This document shows, in pieces, positions 6,773 through 13,015 of a stretch of DNA of 13,825 bases. Each line of letters begins with the position of its first letter. Position 1 is the stretch's first letter. Both the position numbers and the translations under genes were made by a program. The notes beneath the pieces are model-generated. The model saw only the letters and a list, made by a program, of their open reading frames with translations. It did no database searches and was not told the DNA's origin. Source of the DNA: a bacterium UBP2_UBA4780 (GTDB taxonomy: Bacteria; Edwardsbacteria; AC1; EtOH8); NCBI GenBank assembly GCA_002403115.1, contig DHHE01000147.1:4088-17912 (forward strand), in the 5' to 3' direction.

Positions 6773-7798
6773 ATGGACGATCATATAAAGCTGACCGTGC
6801 CCGAGCCCCTGGAGGGCGACCTCGAGTTCGACTCCTCGGTCCGTCCCGGCACCTTCGACGAGTTCGTGGGCCAGGACCGGGCCAAGGAGAATCTCGGCAT
6901 CTTCATCCAGGCGGCCCGGGGGCGGGGCGAGGCCATCGACCACATGCTGTTCTGCGGGCCGCCGGGGCTGGGCAAGACCACCCTGGCCCACATCGTGGCC
7001 CGGGAGATGGGGGTCCAGATCAAGGCCACCACCGGCCCGGTGCTGGAGCGCCCGGCCGACCTGGCCGGCCTGCTGACCAACCTGGCCGAGCGCGACGTGC
7101 TGTTCATCGACGAGATCCACCGCATCAACCGGACGGTGGAGGAGTACATCTATCCGGCCATGGAGGACTTCTGCCTGGACATCATGATCGACCGGGGCCC
7201 CAGCGCTAGGTCGGTCCGCCTCAACCTTCCGCGCTTCACCCTGATCGGGGCCACCACCCGGGCGGGGCTCCTGACCGCGCCCATGCGTGCCCGCTTCGGC
7301 ATGGTCAACCGGCTGGACTACTACAATCCCGGCGACCTGGAAAAGATAGTCCAGCGCTCGGCCAGGATAATGAACGTCCTGATCGACCAGGGCGGGGCCG
7401 GGGAGATCGCCAAACGCTCCCGGGGGACGCCCCGGGTGGCCAACCGGCTGCTGCGGCGGGTGCGGGACTTTGCCCAGGTGGAGGGCGACGGGACGGTCAA
7501 CCGGGAGATCGCCCAAAAATCCCTGCTGCGCCTGCAGGTGGACGAGCTGGGGCTGGACGAGATGGACAAGAGGATACTGGAGGCCATCGTCAAGAAGTTC
7601 AACGGCGGGCCGGTGGGCCTGAACACCCTGGCGGTGGCCGTCGGCGAGGAGCCGGACACGGTGGAGGAGGTCTACGAGCCGTACCTCATCCAGGAGGGCT
7701 TCCTGATGCGCACCCCGCGGGGCCGCGAGGCCACCGAGAAGGCCTACAGGCACCTGGGGCTGGCATGGAGCAGGGACGGGCAGACGAGGTTAATCTGA
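6773..7798 (+). CDS. ruvB: Holliday junction branch migration ATPase RuvB
   Basis: RuvB is the hexameric AAA+ motor that drives branch migration with RuvA. The 341-residue product has the usual length. It carries RPGTFDEFVGQ near the N-terminus, Walker A GPPGLGKT (62-69), Walker B LFIDEIH (D113, E114), the GATTRAGLLTAPMRARFG sensor/arginine-finger block, SRGTPRVANRLLRRVRDFAQ in the small AAA lid, and a C-terminal winged-helix domain ending near QEGFLMRTPRGR. All motifs are intact. The ATG has no Shine-Dalgarno in the preceding 20 bases. It lies 65 bases after the SulP gene, so ruvB is separated from ruvA by about 3 kb carrying two unrelated genes. The stop is followed by a palindromic repeat. 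Confidence 0.97.
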   Translation: MDDHIKLTVPEPLEGDLEFDSSVRPGTFDEFVGQDRAKENLGIFIQAARGRGEAIDHMLFCGPPGLGKTTLAHIVAREMGVQIKATTGPVLERPADLAGLLTNLAERDVLFIDEIHRINRTVEEYIYPAMEDFCLDIMIDRGPSARSVRLNLPRFTLIGATTRAGLLTAPMRARFGMVNRLDYYNPGDLEKIVQRSARIMNVLIDQGGAGEIAKRSRGTPRVANRLLRRVRDFAQVEGDGTVNREIAQKSLLRLQVDELGLDEMDKRILEAIVKKFNGGPVGLNTLAVAVGEEPDTVEEVYEPYLIQEGFLMRTPRGREATEKAYRHLGLAWSRDGQTRLI

Positions 7799-7809
7799 TT
7801 TTATACGGT

Positions 7810-7930
7810 GTCATCCCTGTGAAAACAGGGATCCAGGATAGGCATAAATCATTAATCTGGATTCCCATCGGAGTTTACACTGAACCCTTCATGCCCTTCA
7901 GGGCGGGCTTCGTGAATGTGCGGGAATGAC
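7810..7930. repeat. palindromic intergenic repeat, GTCATCCC...GGGAATGAC type
   Basis: This 121-base element occupies most of the ruvB-patatin gap. Its ends are GTCATCCCTG (7810-7819) and CGGGAATGAC (7921-7930), an imperfect terminal inverted repeat. Internal structure includes a perfect CCCTGT/ACAGGG hairpin with a GAAA loop (7815-7830), the opposed GGGATCCAG (7828-7836) and CTGGATTCCC (7857-7866), and a GCCCT/AGGGC hairpin (7893-7904). It resembles the widespread GTCATTCCCGC...GCGGGAATGAC intergenic repeats and appears partly degraded. It carries no gene. The CCCTGT hairpin lacks a U-run, so it is not an obvious terminator for ruvB. Confidence 0.75.
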
Positions 7931-7953
7931 AAGGCAGTAAAAAGGAAAAGTGC

Positions 7954-8739
7954 ATGGCTAAGAAGATCGGCCTGGCTCTCTCCGGGGGCGTCGGCTACTG
8001 CATGGCTCACATCGGCGTCTTCCAGGCGCTGGAGAAGGCAGGGATCAGGCCGGACATGTTGGCCGGGACCTCGGGCGGGGCGCTGATAGGCGCCCTCTAC
8101 GCCTCGGGCATAAAGCCCGACCGCTTGGAGGAGATAGCCAAAAACATCAAGTGGCCGAGCCTCATGGGACTGGGCTTGATCCTCAAGGGCCTGGCGTCCT
8201 CCAAGCCCATCGAGGACCTGGTCAACGAGCTTTTAGGCAGGGACCGGCGCTTCGCCGACCTCAGCACCCCCATGCTGGTGACCGCGGTGGACCTGATATC
8301 CGAGGAGAAGGTCGTCTTCCCGGAGAAGGACTCGGACACGGTGGCCCTGCCGGTGCGGGCCTCGTGCAGCCTGCCCATGGTCTTCTCCCCGGTGAAGCAC
8401 GGGGAGAAGCTCCTGGTGGACGGGGGGATGCTGGTGCAGCTGCCGACGCTGGAGCTCAAGGAGAAGGGGATGGAGTTCGTCATCGGTGTCACCTTCCTGC
8501 GCAACCGGACCGTCCCCGGAAACATCTTCGAGGTCACCCTGCGAACCCTGTCCATCGCCAACAAGGAGAGGCTGGAGAAGCAGCGGCAGGCGGCCGACTT
8601 GCTGATAGAAATCAACGTGGGGCAGACCAGCCGCTGGGACCTGCAGGCGGCCGCGGACTTCATCAAGATCGGCAGGATGGCGGCCGAGGACGCCCTGAAG
8701 CGAAGCCAGGAAAAGATCCGAGCGGTGCTGGGCGGGTGA
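7954..8739 (+). CDS. patatin-like phospholipase/esterase, first of a tandem pair
   Basis: The 261-residue protein has the patatin fold signatures: a glycine-rich oxyanion loop LSGGVGYCMAHIGV (residues 9-22), the nucleophile elbow GTSGG with S40, and the catalytic dyad Asp in VDGG (D156). The size matches the short cytoplasmic patatins such as RssA. These enzymes hydrolyse acyl esters of phospholipids or other lipids. No signal peptide or transmembrane helix is visible, so it is probably cytoplasmic or peripheral. The oxyanion loop lacks the usual GGGxR/K-G form, having VGYC instead. An A-rich ribosome site (AAAAAGGAA) precedes the ATG. The next gene, a close paralog, starts four bases after the stop. 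Confidence 0.93.
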   Translation: MAKKIGLALSGGVGYCMAHIGVFQALEKAGIRPDMLAGTSGGALIGALYASGIKPDRLEEIAKNIKWPSLMGLGLILKGLASSKPIEDLVNELLGRDRRFADLSTPMLVTAVDLISEEKVVFPEKDSDTVALPVRASCSLPMVFSPVKHGEKLLVDGGMLVQLPTLELKEKGMEFVIGVTFLRNRTVPGNIFEVTLRTLSIANKERLEKQRQAADLLIEINVGQTSRWDLQAAADFIKIGRMAAEDALKRSQEKIRAVLGG

Positions 8740-8743
8740 GGAC

Positions 8744-9544
8744 GTGGGAGAAAAACCGAAAATAGGATTAGCCCTGTCGGGAGGGGTCGGCTATTGCCTG
8801 GCCCACATCGGAGTTCTTAAAGCGCTGGAAGAAGAAAGCATAGCAATCGATTGCCTGGCTGGAACATCCGGCGGCGCCCTGATAGGATGCCTCTATGCCT
8901 CCGGAATCAAGGCGGACAGGCTGGAGCAGATCGCCCAGGAGATATCCTGGGCCAGGCTGATGGCCCCGACCCTGGTGATAAAGAACAAGGGGCTGGTCTC
9001 ATCCGAGCCCATCGAGAAGCTGGTGGACGAGCTGATCGGCAAGGATAGGAGATTTTCCGAGCTGAAGCTGCCCCTGTCGGTTGTGGCGGTGGACCTGATA
9101 TCGGGAAGCGAGGTGGTGTTCCCCCAAAGCGACGAAGACCTGATCGCCCCGGCGGTCCGGGCCTCGTGCTCGGTGCCGGTGGTCTACGCCCCGGTTAAGA
9201 TGGGCGACTGGCTGCTATCCGACGGCGGCATCAAGGCGCCGCTGCCGGTCGAGGCGCTCAAGCGCTGCGGTGTCGACTTGATCATCGGGGTGGCATTCGA
9301 GCCGGGGCGCTACGAGCCCACCAATCTTTTCGAGATAGGAAACCGCTCAATGCTGCTGGCCAGCGAGAGCCTGCTGGAGCTTTACGAGAACGAGCTGGAC
9401 GTGCTGGTCAAGGTCAAGACCGGCGAGGTGGTTTCCTGGGACTTCTCCGCCGCCCAGTCCCTGATCGAGGTCGGCTACCAGGCGGCCAGGGAGAAGCTGG
9501 GCCGGATCCGGGAGCGGGTGGCGGGGCGGAAAGCCGATGCCTGA
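8744..9544 (+). CDS. patatin-like phospholipase/esterase, second of a tandem pair
   Basis: The 266-residue protein is a paralog of its upstream neighbour and aligns with it almost without gaps for the first 180 residues. It shares KIGLALSGGVGYC, AHIGV, LAGTSGGALIG, LYASGIK, DRRF, VAVDLIS and VRASCS. The catalytic Ser is S42 (GTSGG) and the dyad Asp is D160 (SDGG). It has the same atypical VGYC oxyanion loop. The C-terminal third is much more diverged, which suggests different partners or substrates. I take GTG 8744 as the start: it lies four bases after the previous stop and gives an N-terminus equivalent to the paralog. The two are almost certainly co-translated and may form a heteromer, which is inference. 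Confidence 0.92.
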   Translation: MGEKPKIGLALSGGVGYCLAHIGVLKALEEESIAIDCLAGTSGGALIGCLYASGIKADRLEQIAQEISWARLMAPTLVIKNKGLVSSEPIEKLVDELIGKDRRFSELKLPLSVVAVDLISGSEVVFPQSDEDLIAPAVRASCSVPVVYAPVKMGDWLLSDGGIKAPLPVEALKRCGVDLIIGVAFEPGRYEPTNLFEIGNRSMLLASESLLELYENELDVLVKVKTGEVVSWDFSAAQSLIEVGYQAAREKLGRIRERVAGRKADA

Positions 9545-9563
9545 TCCATACCAATCGCCAACA

Positions 9564-9663
9564 GTCATTGCGAGCCGGTCTACGCGCCGGACAAGCGAAG
9601 CAATCCAGGGAATAGTCTGGGATCGCTTCGGGGCCGCGGCGGTGAAGCCGGGCTCGCAATGAC
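9564..9663. repeat. palindromic intergenic repeat, GTCATTGCGAGC type, well-preserved copy
   Basis: This 100-base element between the second patatin gene and rmuC has perfect 12-bp terminal inverted repeats: GTCATTGCGAGC (9564-9575) and GCTCGCAATGAC (9652-9663). Inner arms GCGAAGCAATCC (9595-9606) and GGATCGCTTCGG (9619-9630) pair with two mismatches. It is the same family as the diverged copy at 1784-1880. Such units are common between genes in several phyla and look like non-autonomous mobile or REP-like elements. It ends 15 bases before the rmuC start, exactly as the other copy ends 15 bases before ruvC. Confidence 0.88.
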
Positions 9664-9678
9664 GCAAACACACTCCGT

Positions 9679-10806
9679 ATGATTATAAGCATTCTCCTCG
9701 TCGTAATTACCATACTAATGGCCGCCGGGCTGTTCCTGCTGTGGTACGGCCTGGGCCGGCAGCTCCGCGAGCTGCGCGAGGCCCAGCGCAACGACCAGGC
9801 CATGGCCATGATGTCCCAGTGGATGCAGGACACCCGGGCCTCGCTCGACGGCCGGCTGGCCGAGAGCCGCCAGGCGCTGGACTCGCGCCTGGCCGAGGTC
9901 GACCGCAAGCTGGGAACGTCCATGGACACGGTTTCCCAGCGGCTGGAGTCCAACACCAAGTCGATAAACGAGCGGCTGGACGGGGCCGCCCGGGTCATCG
10001 GCGACGTCAACAAGCAGCTGGGGACGCTGTCGAAGACCGCCGAGAACATGCAGGAGGTGGGCAAGAACATCTCCTCGCTGCAGGACATCCTGCGCTCCCC
10101 CAAGTTGCGCGGCGGCATGGGCGAGTTCTTCCTGGGCGATCTGCTGGGACAGATATTGCCGCCCCAGCACTACCAGCTGCAATACGCCTTCGGCAGCGGG
10201 GAGAAGGTGGACGCCGTCGTCAAGCTCTCGGGCCGGCTGGTGCCGGTCGACGCCAAGTTCCCCCTGGAGAACTTCCGGAGGATGGTGGAGACCCAGGCTG
10301 ACGATGAGCGGAAAAAGCACCGCCGGGAGTTCGTCCGCGACGTCAAGAAGCACGTGGACGCCATCGCCAAGAAGTACATCCTTCCGGACGAGGGCACCTT
10401 CGACTTCGCCCTGATGTACATCCCGGCCGAGAACGTCTATTACGAGACCATCATCAAGGACGAGGCCTTCGGCGAGGACAAGTCGATCGCCAACTACGCC
10501 ATAGAGAACCGCGTCATCCCGGTTTCGCCCAACTCGTTCTACGCCTATCTGCAGGCCATCGTGCTGGGGTTGCGCGGCATGAGGGTGGAGGAGCGGGCCC
10601 AGGAGATCATCGATTCGCTGTCGCAGCTGACCGGCGACCTGGTCAAATTCCGGAACGAATTCGACACGGTCGGCACCCACCTAACCAACGCCGGCAAGAA
10701 GTACGACGAGGCCGAGAAGCGGCTGACCAAGTTCGAGGGCCGGCTGGAGGGGGTGGAGGGCCGGCAGCTGGGGGCGGGGGGCGCGCCCGGGGAGATCGGG
10801 CAGTGA
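9679..10806 (+). CDS. rmuC: DNA recombination protein RmuC
   Basis: RmuC proteins are membrane-tethered, nuclease-fold proteins linked genetically to limiting DNA rearrangement; their biochemical role is not firmly settled. The 375-residue product has an N-terminal transmembrane helix (about 2-24, MIISILLVVITILMAAGLFL) and a long coiled coil (about 30-140). The RmuC domain follows, with LRSPKLRGGMGEFFLGDLLGQILP, the VDAKFPLENF block, the YIPAENVYYE block and VIPVSPNSFYAYLQAI. It is somewhat shorter than the E. coli protein (about 475 residues), mainly through its termini, which is common in other phyla. The ATG lies 15 bases after a palindromic repeat and lacks a visible Shine-Dalgarno. Its stop overlaps the start of the next gene. 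Confidence 0.95.
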   Translation: MIISILLVVITILMAAGLFLLWYGLGRQLRELREAQRNDQAMAMMSQWMQDTRASLDGRLAESRQALDSRLAEVDRKLGTSMDTVSQRLESNTKSINERLDGAARVIGDVNKQLGTLSKTAENMQEVGKNISSLQDILRSPKLRGGMGEFFLGDLLGQILPPQHYQLQYAFGSGEKVDAVVKLSGRLVPVDAKFPLENFRRMVETQADDERKKHRREFVRDVKKHVDAIAKKYILPDEGTFDFALMYIPAENVYYETIIKDEAFGEDKSIANYAIENRVIPVSPNSFYAYLQAIVLGLRGMRVEERAQEIIDSLSQLTGDLVKFRNEFDTVGTHLTNAGKKYDEAEKRLTKFEGRLEGVEGRQLGAGGAPGEIGQ

Positions 10807-11576
10807 ACGCCGACGCCCTTCTCGGGCTGCTGCACGGGCTGCGGGAGTACCTGCCGCTGCTGATCTTTCTGGTCGTCCTGCCGGCAACCATGTACGTCAG
10901 CTACCGCAGCCGGAAGGCCAGCGCCGGGAAACTGAGTGAGCTGGCGGCCAAGCTGGGCCTCCAATACCAGGGGCCGGAGCAGAGCGGGGCGCTGGAGACG
11001 GCCTTCAATCAGAAGACGGCCTCCCGCCAAGGCGGCGACCGGATGCGGGCCGAACAGTCCTTCCGCAGGATGGAGCAGAGCGGTTTCCTGAAATCGCTGC
11101 TGACGCTGGCCCAGCCCCTGGCGATCTCCGGCAGGTACAACGGCTTTCAGGCGGAGATAAGGCTGGTGAAACAGAACAAGAAGAGCTTCACCGAAACCAG
11201 GGCTTTTTTCAGCGAGCCGCTGGGCCTGGGCCTGAAGATCGAGCGCTCCGGATTCTGGGGCAAAAGCCTGTCGCTGAACAGGGACGCCAGGATCGAATCG
11301 GGCAACGCCGAGCTGGACAAGATGGTGGCTATCCGGGCCGGAGACGGCATGAAGGCCAGGTACATCGCCCGTAATCTCCAGGCCCAGACGGCCCTGCTGG
11401 AGCTTTTCAGGTACAAGGGCGCCGAGTTCACCGACCAGGGGGCCGTCGTGCGCCAGGACGGACATCAGACCGACTACGCCAAGGCCAAAAAGCTTCTGGA
11501 CGATATGACCCGGGCCATGCTGGCCGCGGCCGCGACATTGGGCAGGGACAAAAACGCCAGGGAAGAATCGTACTAA
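10803..11576 (+). CDS. unrecognised single-pass membrane protein coupled to rmuC
   Basis: I do not recognise a named family. The 257-residue product has one N-terminal transmembrane helix (about 14-37, YLPLLIFLVVLPATMYVSYRS). It is followed by a basic stretch, then an SELAAKLGLQYQGPE motif and a probable beta-rich domain around GRYNGFQAEIRLV and LGLGLKIERSGF. An alpha/beta part ends in a GAVVRQDGHQTDY region and a C-terminal helix. The pattern 'LA..LGL.Y...G.Y.G...' followed by small-residue strands occurs in several membrane-linked DUF proteins (DUF3137-like, for example), but I cannot assign one. Its GTG start overlaps the rmuC stop (GTGA), so translation is coupled. This suggests that the two membrane proteins are made in step and may interact. 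Confidence 0.85.
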   Translation: MNADALLGLLHGLREYLPLLIFLVVLPATMYVSYRSRKASAGKLSELAAKLGLQYQGPEQSGALETAFNQKTASRQGGDRMRAEQSFRRMEQSGFLKSLLTLAQPLAISGRYNGFQAEIRLVKQNKKSFTETRAFFSEPLGLGLKIERSGFWGKSLSLNRDARIESGNAELDKMVAIRAGDGMKARYIARNLQAQTALLELFRYKGAEFTDQGAVVRQDGHQTDYAKAKKLLDDMTRAMLAAAATLGRDKNAREESY

Positions 11577-11598
11577 AAAACGACGAGAGGATGAAGCC

Positions 11599-12105
11599 AT
11601 GAGAACCACAGCCATCCTGGCCGCCCTGATGGCGGCCGCATCGGCGGCCGCGGCCCAGACCGGCCAGCCGCTGTTCCACATCGAGCGCACCATGAACGCC
11701 AACAAGCTCTACTACGAGGCCAACGTCGGGACCGACGGAAAGATCGACCCCAAGGACCCGGTCAGGGCCTACTGGATCATGTGGGCCAAGGACCCCAGCG
11801 GCAAAACCACCGAGGGCTTGAATCTTATAGAGCGGACCAAGGTCTACGGGTTCAACGTGTTGCCGGACAAGTCGGGCAAGCACCATAACATGGCCCTCAA
11901 GCCATTCAAGGAGAGGCTGATCAAGGTCTACCTGGCCGAGGGCAAGGCCAGGGCCGAGATGATCATCGACGGCCGGCCGTCGTACTTCTCCAGGATGCAC
12001 ATCTTCTCCAAGGGCAACTCCAAGCCGGACTCCATCAAGCTCCATGGGACCGACGTCGAGCTGGGGACAAAGACCTACGAGCTGTTCATACCCAAAAAGG
12101 ACTGA
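11599..12105 (+). CDS. secreted DUF4833 family protein
   Basis: The 168-residue product carries a clear signal peptide (MRTTAILAALMAAASAAAA, cleavage probably after A19). The mature part fits DUF4833: it opens LFHIERTMNANKLYYEANV, then DPVRAYWIMWA, a KVYGFNV strand, LIKVYLAEGKA, DGRPSYFSRMHIFSK, and a final DVELGTKTYELFIP. The family is predicted to be a small beta-rich periplasmic domain. Its function is not known to me, and I recall it mostly from Bacteroidetes-related genomes. A GAGAGG ribosome site lies eight bases before the ATG. The gene starts 22 bases after the membrane protein gene and is probably in the same operon. A palindromic repeat separates it from era. Confidence 0.85.
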   Translation: MRTTAILAALMAAASAAAAQTGQPLFHIERTMNANKLYYEANVGTDGKIDPKDPVRAYWIMWAKDPSGKTTEGLNLIERTKVYGFNVLPDKSGKHHNMALKPFKERLIKVYLAEGKARAEMIIDGRPSYFSRMHIFSKGNSKPDSIKLHGTDVELGTKTYELFIPKKD

Positions 12106-12107
12106 CT

Positions 12108-12141
12108 GTACGTTAAACGTTGAACGTACAACGTTAAACGT
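12108..12141. repeat. ACGTTAAACGT direct repeat and near-perfect palindrome before era
   Basis: ACGTTAAACGT occurs at 12110-12120 and again at 12131-12141, a 21-base period. In addition, 12108-12129 is a 22-base near-perfect palindrome with outer arms GTACGTT and AACGTAC; 20 of 22 positions match their reverse complement. It is AT-richer than its surroundings and fills almost the whole DUF4833-era gap, ending four bases before the era start codon. It may be a repeat remnant, a protein-binding operator, or an RNA hairpin affecting era translation. Confidence 0.7.
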
Positions 12142-12145
12142 AAGA

Positions 12146-13015
12146 ATGAAAGTCGGCTACTGCGCCATCGCCGGCCGGCCCAACGCCGGCAAATCGACCC
12201 TGCTCAACGCCTTCCTGGGCGTCAAGCTGGCCGCGGTCAGCCGCCGGCCGCAGACCACCCGGGCCAAGGTGCTGGGGGTGGACAGCGGGCCGGAGCACCA
12301 GATCGTCTTCCTGGACACCCCCGGCCTGCTGGAGCCGCGGTACCTGATGCAGAGGAACCTGCTGAAGATCGCCCAGTCAAGCATCAGGGAAGCCGACGTC
12401 CAGCTATACCTCATCGATGCCGGCAAGGGGTTTAAGGAAGAGGACCCGGGCTTCCTGGCGAAGCAGAACAGGAAGAAGACCATCATCGTCCTCAACAAGA
12501 TGGATCTGGTGACCAAGGAGCGCCTGCTGCCGCTGATCGCCGAGGTCAGCGGGAAAACCGGCATCGACGAGATATATCCGGTGTCCGCCCTGCGGAAGTT
12601 CGGGCTGGACATGCTCAGGCAGGGGATCATCGCCAAACTGCCCGAGGGCAAGCCTTTCTACGACCCGGAGACCCTGACCGACCAGCCGGAGAAGTTCTTC
12701 GTAGCGGAGATAGTGCGGGAGAAGCTGTTCGAGCTGTGCGGGGCCGAGGTGCCCTACGCCACGGCCGTGGTCATCGACACCTTCAGGGAGCAGGAGGGGC
12801 GCAAGGACCTGATCCAGGCCACCGTCTGGGTGGAGCGGCCGTCTCAGAAGATGATCGTGATCGGCCAGGGAGGGAGGAAGATCAAGGCGGTGGGCACGGC
12901 CGCCCGGAGGGGGATCGAGGAGTTCCTGGGGAGGCCGGTGTACCTGGAGCTGTTCGTCAAGGTCAAGGGGAAGTGGCGGGAGCGGGAGGGGGACCTGAGG
13001 GAGCTGGGTCTGTGA
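12146..13015 (+). CDS. era: GTPase Era
   Basis: Era is an essential GTPase that binds 16S rRNA and assists 30S maturation. The 289-residue product has G1 GRPNAGKST (10-18), the G2 segment SRRPQTTRAKVLG, G3 DTPG (57-60), G4 NKMD (117-120) and a G5-like VSALR. The C-terminal KH domain carries GQGGRKIKAVGTAAR (from 240) and ends VKVKGKWRE. Overall length and order are normal. I chose ATG 12146 because the conserved N-terminus (KVGYCAIAGRPN) begins there, although the frame is open back through the repeat. The start lacks a Shine-Dalgarno; only GTAAGA precedes it. The stop overlaps the start of the next gene. Confidence 0.97.
   Translation: MKVGYCAIAGRPNAGKSTLLNAFLGVKLAAVSRRPQTTRAKVLGVDSGPEHQIVFLDTPGLLEPRYLMQRNLLKIAQSSIREADVQLYLIDAGKGFKEEDPGFLAKQNRKKTIIVLNKMDLVTKERLLPLIAEVSGKTGIDEIYPVSALRKFGLDMLRQGIIAKLPEGKPFYDPETLTDQPEKFFVAEIVREKLFELCGAEVPYATAVVIDTFREQEGRKDLIQATVWVERPSQKMIVIGQGGRKIKAVGTAARRGIEEFLGRPVYLELFVKVKGKWREREGDLRELGL

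Noticed and set aside
6759..6787. TTGTCA and CATATA as a possible promoter at the ruvB start
   Set aside because: With a 17-base spacer the -10 would fall inside the ruvB coding region, so transcription would begin after the start codon.
6746..7753. A 335-codon - strand frame opposite ruvB
   Set aside because: It is the antisense shadow of a fully intact ruvB; its composition is Val/His/Leu/Gly/Gln-rich with no domain.
7810..7930. The repeat as part of a CRISPR array
   Set aside because: There is a single element with inverted, not regularly spaced direct, repeats, and no cas gene is present.
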